Source: Novosphingobium taihuense
Lineage (GTDB): Bacteria; Pseudomonadota; Alphaproteobacteria; Sphingomonadales; Sphingomonadaceae
Direction of reading: 5' to 3'
Assembly (NCBI RefSeq): GCF_007830315.1
Contig: NZ_VLKJ01000006.1
Coordinates: forward strand, 62,001 to 126,000
Length of the DNA stretch: 64,000 nucleotides
Shown here: positions 9,668-18,769 of the stretch, one piece after another
Layout: the number at the start of each line of letters is the position of its first letter
Position numbering within the stretch: the first letter of the stretch is position 1
The notes under the pieces: model-generated
Databases searched by the model: none
The model's input: the letters and a program-made list of their open reading frames with translations, nothing else
Told to the model about the DNA's origin: nothing
Position numbers and translations under genes: made by a program

Positions 9668-10426
9668 TCACTGGCCGATACCCTCGATCATCGGGGCTTC
9701 GCCTATTTCGGCAAGGATGGTTTCGCCAGCAACGCACTTCTGGCCCATCAGGACCTTGGGTTCGGTGCCCGCCGGCAGATAGACGTCAACACGGCTGCCG
9801 AAGCGGATCAGCCCCACGCGCTGGCCGACCGCAACGATATCGCCACCTTTAACGAAGGGGACGATGCGACGCGCGACAAGACCCGCGATCTGCGTGAAGC
9901 CGATCTGCACGCCATCGCCACGTTCGACGAGGAAATGCTGGCGTTCGTTCTCTTCGCTCGCCTTGTCGAGATCGGCATTGAGGAACTTGCCGGGGATGTA
10001 GACGACCCGGCGGATCGTCCCCGCAATCGGCGACCGGTTGATGTGCACGTCAAACACCGACATGAAGATCGACACACGGGTTACCGGCTCATCGCTCATT
10101 CCGCGCACGCCCGAACCATCGTCAGCGCACAATTCGCGCGGCGGCGGCACTTTCTGGATCAGGGTGATCAGGCCGTCGGCAGGCGAAACCACAAGCTTGT
10201 CGTCACGCGGCGTGACTCGCACCGGATCACGGAAGAATGCGAGCACGCCCAAAGTCAGGAACGCAAGCGGCCAGGCGATGGTCTCCCATGCCATGAGCGC
10301 CGCGCCAAGGCTCAGCGCTGCAGAAATCAGGCCGAACTTGCGCCCTTCGGGATGGATGGATGGCCAGGACCACCCGGCGGTACCGCGACCACGGTTATCG
10401 AGAATTTCACCGGACATTGGCCCCAT
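9668..10426 (-). CDS. psd: Phosphatidylserine decarboxylase proenzyme (short type)
   Basis: Pyruvoyl-dependent enzyme that turns phosphatidylserine into phosphatidylethanolamine at the inner membrane. At 252 residues it is the compact form common in alphaproteobacteria. Two hydrophobic segments near the N terminus (about residues 30-65) anchor it. The region [20 protein letters not shown] and the self-cleavage site Gly-Ser in [13 protein letters not shown] near residues 210-222 are present; the Ser becomes the pyruvoyl group. It is followed at once by pssA, making a two-gene phosphatidylethanolamine operon. Confidence 0.95.
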   Translation of the reverse strand: MGPMSGEILDNRGRGTAGWSWPSIHPEGRKFGLISAALSLGAALMAWETIAWPLAFLTLGVLAFFRDPVRVTPRDDKLVVSPADGLITLIQKVPPPRELCADDGSGVRGMSDEPVTRVSIFMSVFDVHINRSPIAGTIRRVVYIPGKFLNADLDKASEENERQHFLVERGDGVQIGFTQIAGLVARRIVPFVKGGDIVAVGQRVGLIRFGSRVDVYLPAGTEPKVLMGQKCVAGETILAEIGEAPMIEGIGQ

Positions 10427-10467
10427 CTAGGCGTTGGCTGTCGCGGGGACAAGCCGCGTTGCCGGAT

Positions 10468-11319
10468 TCAGCCGCCAAGCGTTGCAGCAGGCGGCATCAC
10501 CCGCATCAGGAAATCGATCACCGCCTCGTTGAACTGGTCGTTCTTGTCACCGGCCACCATGTGCCCGGCACCGCCGATATCCGCCACTTCAAGATGGGGA
10601 ATGCGCCCGACGAGATCGGCCACGCCATCCTCCGTGACGATGTCCGACTTCATGCCACGCACAAGCAAGGTCGGCACACGGCCGGGCCACTCCGCCCCTT
10701 CGAGCAATTCATCTATCGCTGCATGACGCTTACCGCCGACAAGGAACTTCGGGTCCCAATGCCAGTAGAAGCGACCGTCCTGCCCTTCCCGCAGGTTCTT
10801 GCGCAAACCGTCGAGACGCGCCGGCCTGGGGCGATCGGGATAATAGGCCGAAATGGCGTCCGCCACCTCTTCCAACGAGCCAAAGCCGTGCGGATTGGCC
10901 GACATGAAACCGATTATCCGTTCGACGCCGGTCTGCGAGATCTGCACCACGACATCGACCAGCACCAGCGCATCGGGAACAACCCCGTGGCATGCGGCCG
11001 CCATCGAGGACAATCCGCCAAGCGATGCGCCGACAAAGGCGAAACGCCCCTGTGTCAGTGCCGCCACCGCTGCCAGGTCGCTAGCGCGGCGGTCAAAGGA
11101 GTAATCGCCCTCAGGCTCCCAATCGCTTTCGCCATGACCGAGCAGGTCATAGTTGATCACATGGAAACCGGCATCTGCCAGTTCGTGTCCGGCCCGGTCC
11201 CAGCTATGCCGGGTCTGCCCGCCACCATGGCCGAGAATCACCGTGGGCGCAGCAGGATCGCCAAGCTCTTCGGCCACGATGGTCAACCCGCCCGAAACGG
11301 GGATGCGTATCGTTGTCAT
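10468..11319 (-). CDS. Alpha/beta-fold hydrolase
   Basis: A 283-residue cytosolic hydrolase of the alpha/beta fold. The oxyanion region HGGGQTRHSW lies near residue 30, the nucleophile elbow is GASLGG (Ser near residue 98), and a C-terminal GGAGHMVAGD supplies the likely catalytic His, with an Asp in RGMKSDIVTED as acid candidate. It lacks a signal peptide. The substrate cannot be read from sequence; the family includes epoxide hydrolases, esterases and C-C bond hydrolases. It follows psd on the same strand only if read through from its own promoter, since it lies upstream of psd with a 41-base gap, so co-transcription with psd-pssA is possible. Confidence 0.88.
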   Translation of the reverse strand: MTTIRIPVSGGLTIVAEELGDPAAPTVILGHGGGQTRHSWDRAGHELADAGFHVINYDLLGHGESDWEPEGDYSFDRRASDLAAVAALTQGRFAFVGASLGGLSSMAAACHGVVPDALVLVDVVVQISQTGVERIIGFMSANPHGFGSLEEVADAISAYYPDRPRPARLDGLRKNLREGQDGRFYWHWDPKFLVGGKRHAAIDELLEGAEWPGRVPTLLVRGMKSDIVTEDGVADLVGRIPHLEVADIGGAGHMVAGDKNDQFNEAVIDFLMRVMPPAATLGG

Positions 11320-11412
11320 GCAGGAACCCTGACCCAGGCCCCCAGGACATGCAACGAGAATCTTAACCGGCCGATTAAGGGGGCACTCTTGCCCTTGGGG
11401 AAGAAGCAGCGG

Positions 11413-11498
11413 TGGTGGACAGGGCTAGATTCGAACTAGCGTACGCTTGCGCGGGCAGATTTACAGTCTGCTGCCTTTAACCACTCGGCCACCTGTCC
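11413..11498 (-). tRNA. tRNA-Tyr (anticodon GTA), CCA encoded
   Basis: The reverse complement gives a class II tRNA of 86 bases. The acceptor stem is GGACAGG/CCTGTCC, the anticodon loop CTGTAAA has GTA at its centre, there is a long variable arm (CCGCGCAAGCGTACG region), the T-arm loop is TTCGAAT, and the 3' end encodes CCA. The large variable arm and GTA anticodon identify tyrosine. It is divergent from rlmB. Confidence 0.97.
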
Positions 11499-11672
11499 AC
11501 ACCAGTGCTGCCGGTGCCGGATTTCCCCAAAAGGAAAGCCGATTTTGATGGTCCCCGAAGAGACCGTCCGGCCGAGAGGCGGCCCCTTTGGCGAAGCGAG
11601 ACTTGCCTGTCAATGGGCAGGCTGGCATGCGCGGCACGAAATTTATCAACACGCTTGCAGAAAAGGTGCCTC

Positions 11673-12488
11673 ATGCCCCGTCACGACGATCAACCCAAAG
11701 GCCGCGCCCTGCGCGGTCGCGCCGGTCGCAACAAGGGCGGGCGCGGTTCGGGCCGCGGCAGCGCGGGCTCAATCCGCTTGTGGGGGCGCCACGCCGTGGA
11801 AGCGGCGCTTACCAATCCCAACCGCGATGCGAAGAAGCTGTGGGGCACGCGCGAGGCGATCCAGGAAATGCTCGACGCGCACGACGCAGAACTGCCCGCC
11901 AGCCTGCCCGTGGAATATGCGCAGGCCGCAGACCTTGGCCGACTCGTTGCCCGCGACGCCCCGCATCAGGGCCTTGTGCTCGATTGCGCTCCGCTGGACG
12001 ACGTCGTTCTCGACGACATTCTCGACGAAGCCGATGGCCGCACCATCGTGATTCTCGATTCGGTTACCGATCCGCACAACGTCGGCGCGATCCTGCGTTC
12101 CTGTGCTGCGTTCGGCGTGGCGGCCCTCGTCACCCAGGACCGCCACGCGCCGCCCGAATCGGGCGTGCTTGCCAAGTCCGCATCTGGCGCGCTCGAGATC
12201 GTGCCATGGGTGCGCGTGGTGAACTTGTCGCGCGCGCTCGAGCGGATGAGCGAAGAAGGCTATTGGCGCATCGGTCTTGATGGCGATGGCAAGGCTGTCT
12301 TCCCCTCAGCCCTGCCCGCTGGTCCGGTTGCGCTTGTGCTCGGCGCCGAGGGCGAAGGCCTGCGCCACAATGTCGCACAGCATTGCGATTCGATCGCGCG
12401 CCTGCCCATTGCCTCGGCCATTGAAAGCCTTAACGTGTCCAACGCAGCGGCCATCGCGCTCTATGCGGTGGCAACGCGCGAGGGATAG
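11673..12488 (+). CDS. rlmB: 23S rRNA (guanosine-2'-O-)-methyltransferase RlmB-type (SpoU/TrmH family)
   Basis: SPOUT-fold enzyme that 2'-O-methylates ribose in 23S rRNA (G2251 in E. coli). The 271 residues have a basic N-terminal tail (RALRGRAGRNKGGRGSGRGS), the substrate-binding domain beginning IRLWGRHAVEAALTNPNR, and the SpoU motifs ILDSVTDPHNVGAILRSCAA, LVLGAEGEGLR and LPIASAIESLNVSNAAAIAL, which forms the AdoMet knot. The open frame extends upstream to 11505 across the tRNA leader, but the ATG at 11673 has an AAAAGG site and fits the family start. TrmH-family paralogues cannot be fully excluded. Confidence 0.9.
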   Translation: MPRHDDQPKGRALRGRAGRNKGGRGSGRGSAGSIRLWGRHAVEAALTNPNRDAKKLWGTREAIQEMLDAHDAELPASLPVEYAQAADLGRLVARDAPHQGLVLDCAPLDDVVLDDILDEADGRTIVILDSVTDPHNVGAILRSCAAFGVAALVTQDRHAPPESGVLAKSASGALEIVPWVRVVNLSRALERMSEEGYWRIGLDGDGKAVFPSALPAGPVALVLGAEGEGLRHNVAQHCDSIARLPIASAIESLNVSNAAAIALYAVATREG

Positions 12489-12511
12489 GCAGACCAGCAT
12501 AGGAGGGGCAG

Positions 12512-13372
12512 ATGCGGCGTTCCTTGGCATTGGCAGCAGTCGGACTGGCGACGCTGCTGCTCGCAGGCTGCCTCCTCCTCCCGGGCAAGTTCGCCTCGGC
12601 CATAGATCTGCGCAAGGACGGGACCTTCAGCTTCACCTATAAGGGCGAGATTCACGTGCTCGCCCTGTCCAAGCTCGCCGCCGAGGAGCGCGACCGAAAG
12701 ATCGACACGGCAACGTTCGAGCCTTCCACCTGCTACAGCGACGAAACTGGTGAGGAGCGCGCTTGCACGTCCGATGAGATCGCCACGCAGCGCAAGGAAT
12801 GGGAAGACACAGTCGCGCAGCAGAAGAGTGCTGCCGAAGAGAAGAAGAAGTCCGACGAACAGATGGCCAAGGCCATGCTGGGCGGTATCGATCCTTCCGA
12901 TCCGCGCGCCGCGCAGGAGTTCGCAGAGCGCCTGCGCCGCCAGAAAGGGTGGAAGTCGGTCATCGACAAGGGCGACGGACGCTTCGAGGTGGAATACGCG
13001 ATCACCGGCAAGCTGACCCACGATTTCAGCTTCCCCACGGTCGAGAAGCTGCCGATGGTCATGCCTTTCGTGACCATGATCCGCCGCGCCGATGGCAGCG
13101 TGCGCATCGATGCTCCCGCTTTCACAGGAGGTGCCGGGAACTCCCCCTTCATGGGCATGGCTGCGATGGCCGCTGACGAGAAAAGCCAGAAGGCCGGGGG
13201 TGATGGCATGCCGGTGCTGGACGGTACGCTCGTGCTGACCACCGACGGCGAGATCCTCGCCAACAACACCGACGAAGGCCCAGCCGCAGGAGCCTCGGGA
13301 AAGATGCTGCAGTGGATGGTCAACGCGCGCACCAAGGACGCACCCACAGCGCTCGTGCGGATCAATCCATAA
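12512..13372 (+). CDS. Putative lipoprotein, function unknown
   Basis: A 286-residue exported protein with a lipoprotein signal: MRRSLALAAVGLATLLLAGC, Cys20 being the lipid attachment site. A strong AGGAGGGG ribosome site precedes the ATG. The mature part has a beta-rich start (GTFSFTYKGEIHVLAL), a charged helical central stretch (EDTVAQQKSAAEEKKKSDEQ) and a beta-rich C-terminal half. It begins 23 bases after rlmB and is probably co-transcribed. I do not recognise the family. Since an Asp does not follow Cys20 (it is Leu), sorting to the outer membrane would be expected by the E. coli rule. Confidence 0.75.
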   Translation: MRRSLALAAVGLATLLLAGCLLLPGKFASAIDLRKDGTFSFTYKGEIHVLALSKLAAEERDRKIDTATFEPSTCYSDETGEERACTSDEIATQRKEWEDTVAQQKSAAEEKKKSDEQMAKAMLGGIDPSDPRAAQEFAERLRRQKGWKSVIDKGDGRFEVEYAITGKLTHDFSFPTVEKLPMVMPFVTMIRRADGSVRIDAPAFTGGAGNSPFMGMAAMAADEKSQKAGGDGMPVLDGTLVLTTDGEILANNTDEGPAAGASGKMLQWMVNARTKDAPTALVRINP

Positions 13373-13375
13373 GAA

Positions 13376-13408
13376 AAGCCGCGCCTGTCTCAAAGACGAG
13401 CGCGGCTT
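13376..13408 (-). terminator. Intrinsic terminator of hupB (possibly bidirectional)
   Basis: A 9-bp stem aagccgcgc/gcgcggctt lies between two convergent genes. On the minus strand it is followed by TTTTCTT, so it mainly ends hupB transcription. It also begins 4 bases after the lipoprotein stop and may stop plus-strand transcription. Confidence 0.75.
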
Positions 13409-13443
13409 CTAGCTGTCAGGGCTTGCGCCCCTTCAGTGAATGA

Positions 13444-13716
13444 TCAGTTGACTGCGTCCTTCAGGCCCTTGCCAGCCTTGAACTTGGGCTGAGCCGAAGC
13501 CTTGATCGACATGGGTTCACCGGTCCGTGGATTGCGACCCGTGGAAGCCTTGCGCTTGGCCACAGAGAAAGTGCCAAAACCGACCAGGCGCACTTCCTCG
13601 CCCTGAGCCAGCGCACCGGAGATCGATTCGAAGACGGCTTCCACAGCCTTGGTCGCATCGCCCTTCGACAGGCCACTGACGTCGGCGACGGCGCCGATCA
13701 GATCGTTCTTGTTCAT
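13444..13716 (-). CDS. hupB: DNA-binding protein HU
   Basis: A 90-residue histone-like protein that bends DNA without strong sequence preference. The signature is complete: MNKNDLIGAVADVSGLSKGD at the start, then VRLVGFGTFSVAKRKASTGR and NPRTGEPMSIKASAQPKFKA in the beta-arm, ending KDAVN. The open frame continues 29 codons upstream, but the ATG at 13716 preceded by AGGGGG fits all HU proteins. It sits downstream of lon, the common lon-hup neighbourhood, separated by a strong terminator, so it has its own promoter in 13717-13870. Confidence 0.97.
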   Translation of the reverse strand: MNKNDLIGAVADVSGLSKGDATKAVEAVFESISGALAQGEEVRLVGFGTFSVAKRKASTGRNPRTGEPMSIKASAQPKFKAGKGLKDAVN

Positions 13717-13870
13717 TGCGGAACCCCCTAGTCTTTTTGTCTCGGGTTGATTGAAATTGAGTCGCTTTGCGGATGACGCGAAAAGAAGCCCAGAAACAAT
13801 CACCTGTCAAAGGTTAAAGCGGCAGAACGCCCTATTTGCGGTGAAACAACCGACCGCATTCAAAAACAAC

Positions 13871-13903
13871 GGGGGCGAGCGCAATAATCCTGCGCTCGCC
13901 CCC
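13871..13903 (-). terminator. Intrinsic terminator of lon
   Basis: A perfect 13-bp inverted repeat (gggggcgagcgca / tgcgctcgccccc) with a 7-base loop sits 18 bases past the lon stop on the minus strand. It is followed by GTTGTTTTTG, a T-rich tail. This is one of the clearest terminators in the window. Confidence 0.88.
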
Positions 13904-13921
13904 GGTCTAGCAGTTGTCCGA

Positions 13922-16327
13922 TCAGTGCGCTGTGGGCGTCTGGGGCTGTCCCGGCGCAGTCGCTGCAGGTTGCGAGGCCAGATCATCAGCCTCGGTCCAT
14001 TCAATCGGTTGGGGAATACTGGTCAGAGCCCGCGCCAACACTTCGTCGACGTGCGCAACTGGCAGGATTTCCAGCCCTTCCTTTATGTTCGCGGGGATCT
14101 CGGCAAGGTCCTTGCGATTCTCTTCCGGGATCAGCACCGTCTTGATGCCACCGCGCAGCGCCGCGAGCAGCTTTTCCTTCAAGCCACCGATCGCCAGCAC
14201 GCGCCCGCGTAGGGTCACTTCGCCGGTCATGGCAACGTCCGCACGAACCGGAATGCCGGTGAGTGTCGAAACCATGGCCGTGACCATGCCGATGCCTGCG
14301 CTCGGTCCGTCCTTGGGCACCGCGCCTTCGGGAAGGTGGATGTGCAAGTCCTTGCGGTTGAATATCGAGGGCCGGATGCCATAGGCCGGGCTGCGCGCCT
14401 TGACGAAGCTGAACGCCATCTGGACGCTCTCGCTCATCACTTCGCCCAGCTTGCCAGTCGTCTTGACTGCACCCTTGCCCGGCACCGTCACGCTTTCGAT
14501 CGTCAGCAGTTCGCCGCCAACTTCGGTCCAGGCAAGGCCGGTGACCGCACCGACCTGGTTCTCCTCGTCCGAAACGCCATGGCGGAACTTCCTGACGCCA
14601 GCGAAGTCGGCAAGATTCTCGGGCGTGATCGTCACGCTCTTGGTCTTGCCTTCGAGGATCTGGCGCAGCGACTTGCGAGCCAGACGCGCCACTTCACGCT
14701 CCAGCGTTCGCACGCCAGCCTCGCGGGTGTAGTAGCGGATCAGGTCGCGCAGAGCCTCGGTCTCGAGCGTGAACTCACCCTTCTTGAGGCCGTGCGCTTC
14801 CACCTGCTTGGCGATCAGATGACGCTCGGCAATCTCGACCTTTTCGTCTTCGGTGTAACCCTCGAGCCGGATGATCTCCATGCGATCAAGCAGCGGCTGC
14901 GGCAGGTTGAGGCTGTTCGCGGTGCAGACGAACATCACGTCCGAGAGATCGAAGTCCAGTTCCAGATAGTGATCCTGGAACTTGGCGTTCTGTTCAGGAT
15001 CGAGCACTTCGAGCAGTGCCGATGCCGGATCGCCGCGGAAATCCTGACCAAGCTTGTCGATCTCGTCCAGCAGGAACAGCGGGTTGGCCGTGCCAGCCTT
15101 CTTCAGATTGGTCACGATCTTGCCCGGCAACGAGCCGATGTAGGTGCGGCGGTGACCGCGAATCTCGGCCTCGTCGCGCACGCCGCCCAGCGACTGGCGC
15201 ACGAACTGGCGCCCGGTCGCCTTGGCGATCGACTTGCCGAGCGAGGTCTTGCCGACGCCCGGAGGGCCGACGAGGCACAGGATCGGTCCCTTCAGTTTGT
15301 TGGTGCGCGCCTGCACTGCCAGATACTCGATGATCCGGTCTTTGACCTTGTCGAGCGCATAGTGATCGGCATCCAGCACCGCCTGCGCTGCCGGAATATC
15401 GCGCTTGAGCTTGCTGCGCTTGCCCCATGGAAGCCCCAGCAGCACGTCGAGGTAATTCCGGATGACAGTCGCCTCGGCGCTCATCGGCTGCATCGTCTTG
15501 AGCTTCTTCAGCTCGGTCTGCGCCTTGGCCTTGGCTTCCTTGGAAAGCTTGAGCTTTTCGATCTTCTCCTGAAGCTCGGCGATTTCGTTGGCTTCCTCGC
15601 CATCGCCACCGCCCAGCTCAGACTGGATCGCCTTGAGCTGCTCGTTCAGGTAGTATTCGCGCTGCGTCTTTTCCATCTGGCGCTTCACGCGGCCACGGAT
15701 CTTGCGCTCCACCTGCAGCACGCCAAGCTCGCCTTCCATGAAGGAAAGCACCATTTCGAGCCGCTTCATCGGATCGGATTCAGACAGCACGGCCTGCTTG
15801 TCGGCCACCTTTGCCGCAAGGTTCGCCGCCACCGAATCCGCTAGCTTGCCCGCGTCCTCGATATCACCGAGCTGGCCGCCGGCATCCTGCGGCAGCTTTT
15901 TTGAAAGCTTGGCATACTCGGCGAACTGATCGACCACCGAACGCATCATCGCGGAGATTTCGGTGCTCTCGACGATGGCGGGTTCCTGCGGCTCGACCTG
16001 CGCCACCAGCATGGCGCCATGCGAGGTGGTTTCCTCGCGCAGGTTCTTCAGCTCTGCCCGCTCGCGCCCTTCAACCAGCACGCGCACCGTGCCGTCGGGC
16101 AGCTTCAGCAACTGCAGCACGCTCGCAATCACGCCTGTATCGTAAAGATCGTCGCGATCGGGATCGTCGCAGCCCGGATCAAGCTGGGCGAGCAGGAAGA
16201 TATCCTTGTCGCCAGCCATGGCCGCTTCGAGCGCCGCCACCGATTTTTCACGACCGACGAACAGCGGCACGACCATGCCGGGGAACACGACAATGTCGCG
16301 AAGGGGAAGCAGGGGATAGAGATTCAT
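13922..16327 (-). CDS. lon: ATP-dependent protease La (Lon)
   Basis: Cytosolic AAA+ serine protease that degrades damaged and regulatory proteins. The 801 residues hold the N-terminal substrate domain ([20 protein letters not shown]), a coiled-coil region, the ATPase domain with Walker [16 protein letters not shown] and Walker [11 protein letters not shown], and the Lon protease domain with Ser in [11 protein letters not shown] and Lys in [15 protein letters not shown], the Ser-Lys dyad. The ATG at 16327 matches the family start although the frame is open 77 codons further upstream. A heat-shock-like promoter candidate lies about 50 bases upstream. The C terminus has a Thr/Pro/Ala-rich tail. 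Confidence 0.98.
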   Translation of the reverse strand: MNLYPLLPLRDIVVFPGMVVPLFVGREKSVAALEAAMAGDKDIFLLAQLDPGCDDPDRDDLYDTGVIASVLQLLKLPDGTVRVLVEGRERAELKNLREETTSHGAMLVAQVEPQEPAIVESTEISAMMRSVVDQFAEYAKLSKKLPQDAGGQLGDIEDAGKLADSVAANLAAKVADKQAVLSESDPMKRLEMVLSFMEGELGVLQVERKIRGRVKRQMEKTQREYYLNEQLKAIQSELGGGDGEEANEIAELQEKIEKLKLSKEAKAKAQTELKKLKTMQPMSAEATVIRNYLDVLLGLPWGKRSKLKRDIPAAQAVLDADHYALDKVKDRIIEYLAVQARTNKLKGPILCLVGPPGVGKTSLGKSIAKATGRQFVRQSLGGVRDEAEIRGHRRTYIGSLPGKIVTNLKKAGTANPLFLLDEIDKLGQDFRGDPASALLEVLDPEQNAKFQDHYLELDFDLSDVMFVCTANSLNLPQPLLDRMEIIRLEGYTEDEKVEIAERHLIAKQVEAHGLKKGEFTLETEALRDLIRYYTREAGVRTLEREVARLARKSLRQILEGKTKSVTITPENLADFAGVRKFRHGVSDEENQVGAVTGLAWTEVGGELLTIESVTVPGKGAVKTTGKLGEVMSESVQMAFSFVKARSPAYGIRPSIFNRKDLHIHLPEGAVPKDGPSAGIGMVTAMVSTLTGIPVRADVAMTGEVTLRGRVLAIGGLKEKLLAALRGGIKTVLIPEENRKDLAEIPANIKEGLEILPVAHVDEVLARALTSIPQPIEWTEADDLASQPAATAPGQPQTPTAH

Positions 16328-16377
16328 GGGCACTTCGTTTCCGTCCTGCCGGGCACGCCGCCCGACGCTTTCCCGGG

Positions 16378-16406
16378 ATATGGGGACCGAGCGCGCCTGC
16401 CGCAAT
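16378..16406 (-). promoter_or_regulatory. Candidate RpoH (heat-shock) promoter of lon
   Basis: On the minus strand, ATTGCGG and CCCCATAT are separated by about 14 bases and lie about 50 bases upstream of the lon ATG. The -10 element agrees with the sigma-32 type CCCCATnT; the -35 element matches CTTGAA only in the TTG core. lon is a classical heat-shock gene, which supports the reading. Confidence 0.35.
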
Positions 16407-16492
16407 GGTTTTGCACACAAGGGCTGTGGATCATGCCTTCGGGCACGTAAACGTACACCAACAGGTCTGCCATTCGTAAACCGGATGTTAGG

Positions 16493-16498
16493 TATAAT
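16493..16498 (+). promoter_or_regulatory. Candidate -10 element of the SIR2-like gene
   Basis: A perfect TATAAT stands 41 bases before the chosen ATG at 16540, in the lon/SIR2-like divergent region. No convincing -35 box is seen at the right distance. Confidence 0.35.
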
Positions 16499-16539
16499 TG
16501 CGCATTGGGGTGGCAGGACTGGAAGGATTGCCACCGGGG

Positions 16540-17574
16540 ATGCTGCGCACACGAACAACGCTGATCATCGGCGCAGGTGCGAGCGCCGAACTGCAGTTCC
16601 CTTCAAATGCGGAACTGCTGGCGCGGATCATCCAGGGCTACGATTTCAAGCGCACCGCTTCTGACACATCCACCCGCGATGGCCAGCTCCTCCTGCGCAA
16701 CATCTACAAGCTGGCCGAGCGGCACAACAAGAAGGTCGAGGAAGTCGCCGCCGCTGCCGAGCGGCTGCGCAATGCCTGCCGCCTTGGCCGCTCGATCGAC
16801 ACCGTGCTCGAACAGTATGACCACGATCCACTGGTCATGGCCTGTGGCAAACTCGCCATCTCCTTCTTCATGGGTCAGGCCGAGGCGCGCAGCAACCTCA
16901 AGGACGCACCACGCGTTCCGGGCGAACTGCCGTTGCAGGGCAAGATCGCCGAATACTGGATCTACCAGCTCGGCCAGCTGATCACCTCGGGCGTGCCCCG
17001 CACCCGCATCGGCCAGACGCTCGAGCAGATCACCATCGTCAATTTCAACTACGACCGCTCGGTCGAACATTTCCTGCCCTATGCGCTGGTCATGGCCTAC
17101 GGGATCGACCTCAAGGAAGCCCAGCAGGTCATCGCCGACAAGCTTGACATCGTGCACCCGCACGGAGCGATCGGTCGCCTGCCATGGCAGAATGGCGAAG
17201 CGCCGCTGGCCGAATGGGGTGTCGAGCAGCCATGGAACATCCACGCCATCGCCGCGCAGCTGAAGTCGCTCAACGAGCGCGGCGCGGACCGCAACGCCCT
17301 GCGCGACATCCGCCTCGCGGTCGCCAGCGCCAAGCGTCTCGTCTTTCTCGGCTTCGGCTTTCAGCCACAGAACGTAGACCTGCTGTTCGAGAATACCCTT
17401 TCGCACAACCCCGAAGTGCTCATATCAACTTACGGCATGAGCACTGGCAACGCCTCGACCGTCGCCCAGATGATGCGCCGTCTCGCCGGGCTTGAAAGCG
17501 ACGAGCAGCTGATGCTGTCCCCCGGCAAAGCCTGGGAAGTCCTGCGCGACTACTCGCTTTTGCTTGAGAGCTGA
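16540..17574 (+). CDS. SIR2-like domain protein (putative NAD-consuming enzyme)
   Basis: A 344-residue protein with the SIR2-like nucleotide-binding pattern. TTLIIGAGASAELQFPS near residues 6-22 holds the Gly-Ala-Gly-Ala-Ser loop, NFNYDRSVEHF at 168-178 corresponds to the NxD motif that contacts NAD ribose, and VHPHGAIG at 205-212 carries the likely catalytic His. LVFLGFGF at about 267-274 is the late Rossmann strand. Zinc-binding Cys pairs of true sirtuin deacetylases are absent, as in SIR2 NADases of bacterial immunity. ATG at 16540 is preferred; in-frame TTG 16498 lies within the -10 box. It stands alone, with no partner nuclease or TIR gene next to it. Function is inferred from motifs only. 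Confidence 0.75.
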   Translation: MLRTRTTLIIGAGASAELQFPSNAELLARIIQGYDFKRTASDTSTRDGQLLLRNIYKLAERHNKKVEEVAAAAERLRNACRLGRSIDTVLEQYDHDPLVMACGKLAISFFMGQAEARSNLKDAPRVPGELPLQGKIAEYWIYQLGQLITSGVPRTRIGQTLEQITIVNFNYDRSVEHFLPYALVMAYGIDLKEAQQVIADKLDIVHPHGAIGRLPWQNGEAPLAEWGVEQPWNIHAIAAQLKSLNERGADRNALRDIRLAVASAKRLVFLGFGFQPQNVDLLFENTLSHNPEVLISTYGMSTGNASTVAQMMRRLAGLESDEQLMLSPGKAWEVLRDYSLLLES

Positions 17575-17580
17575 CGGAGT

Positions 17581-18645
17581 TTAGCGGCCAACCGGCAAAG
17601 GCTGCACCACCGGCTCCGACACGAAAACCAGTGGAGGCGGCGCGACCGGTGCAGTTTCGCTGACGGGCGGCGCAGGCGGCATCGCAGGAGGCGGCGTCGG
17701 CGTCAGTGCCGGCAACTTGATCGAACCTTCTTTCTGGAAGTCGGCCTTGCCCTTCAGTGCATCGATCTCAGCCTGTCGCGACTTCAGATAGAGCTCGCGA
17801 TAGCTTGCGTAAGGGTTGGATTCCTCACGGATTCGCTTGAACAGTTCATCGTTCATCACGCGCTCGTCGAGCGAGCGGATCACGAAGCTGCCATAGACAT
17901 AGCCTGGATGCCGCAACGGGCCGCCCACCGCAAACGGCAGCAGAAAACGGTCAAGGCCCAGACCGATCACGTCGCGCAAAGTCGTTGGCCCAACCAGCGG
18001 CAGGAACATGTAGGGCCCCGGTCCGATGCCATAATACCCCATGGTATAGGCAAAGCCGTTGCGCCGGTACGGCAGGTTGAACGGCTTGTTCTTCGCCACG
18101 TCGATCAGGCCGCCCACGCCGACGGTGGAGTTGACCGCAAAGCGCCCAACTGTCTCGGCGGCCTTCCCCGGCTTCAGTTGCAGCAGGAAGTTGAGCGCGA
18201 CGATCGGTTCGGTCAGGTTGCGCAGGAAATTGCGCAAGCCCATCCGCACCGGGCGCGGCACGCCCTTTTCATAGACCCTCGCGACCGGCGCGATCACAGC
18301 GTCGTCCACCGCCTGAACCGCGTCGTAGCTTGCCTGGTTCACGGCCTGCATCGGGTCCTGCTTGGTCGAACGCTCGCCGGAAACGACGATCGTGCCTTGC
18401 TCCTGTTCGATCTGGTCGAGCGACGGCGGCGGGTTCTCCGGCGCAGCACCGAAAGCGGGTTGGGGAAGTACGATTGGCGCGGAAGGCTGCTGTTCCGGGA
18501 CCTGCTGCGGGATCGGCGCATCCGGTGCAGTCGCCGCATCCTGCGCCACCGAATCCTGCTGGGGCTGCGCGCTCGCGTCAGGCTCCGCTAGCACCATTCC
18601 GGGCACGGCAAGCAGGGCTGCGCTGGCAAGCAAGGTAACGCTCAA
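17581..18645 (-). CDS. mlaA: MlaA-family lipid asymmetry protein (VacJ-like)
   Basis: Outer-membrane component that removes misplaced phospholipids from the outer leaflet and passes them to MlaC. The core, roughly residues 100-290, has the family segments RFAVNSTVGVGGLIDVAKN, GYYGIGPGPYMFLPLVGPTT and LRDVIGLGLDRFL. The N terminus is a signal peptide (LLASAALLAVPGMVLA) but without a lipobox Cys, so this version may be soluble or anchored otherwise. Both ends carry long Pro/Gln/Ala-rich extensions, giving 354 residues. The start appears to be TTG at 18645, because a stop precedes it and no ATG or GTG is available. Its Mla partners are not in the window. Confidence 0.88.
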   Translation of the reverse strand: MSVTLLASAALLAVPGMVLAEPDASAQPQQDSVAQDAATAPDAPIPQQVPEQQPSAPIVLPQPAFGAAPENPPPSLDQIEQEQGTIVVSGERSTKQDPMQAVNQASYDAVQAVDDAVIAPVARVYEKGVPRPVRMGLRNFLRNLTEPIVALNFLLQLKPGKAAETVGRFAVNSTVGVGGLIDVAKNKPFNLPYRRNGFAYTMGYYGIGPGPYMFLPLVGPTTLRDVIGLGLDRFLLPFAVGGPLRHPGYVYGSFVIRSLDERVMNDELFKRIREESNPYASYRELYLKSRQAEIDALKGKADFQKEGSIKLPALTPTPPPAMPPAPPVSETAPVAPPPLVFVSEPVVQPLPVGR

Positions 18646-18769
18646 ATGGTCATTCCCGTCAGGTACATTGGCCGAAACGGCCGTCTACGCGTCCATATCC
18701 CAATGCCCCCCAACTCGTGCTGCCGCAACCCGTTCCCCGCGGGTCGCGGCCAGCCCGCCTCGTTCCCTC

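Noticed and set aside
14336..15844. 502-codon frame opposite lon
   Set aside because: Antisense shadow of lon, without motifs.
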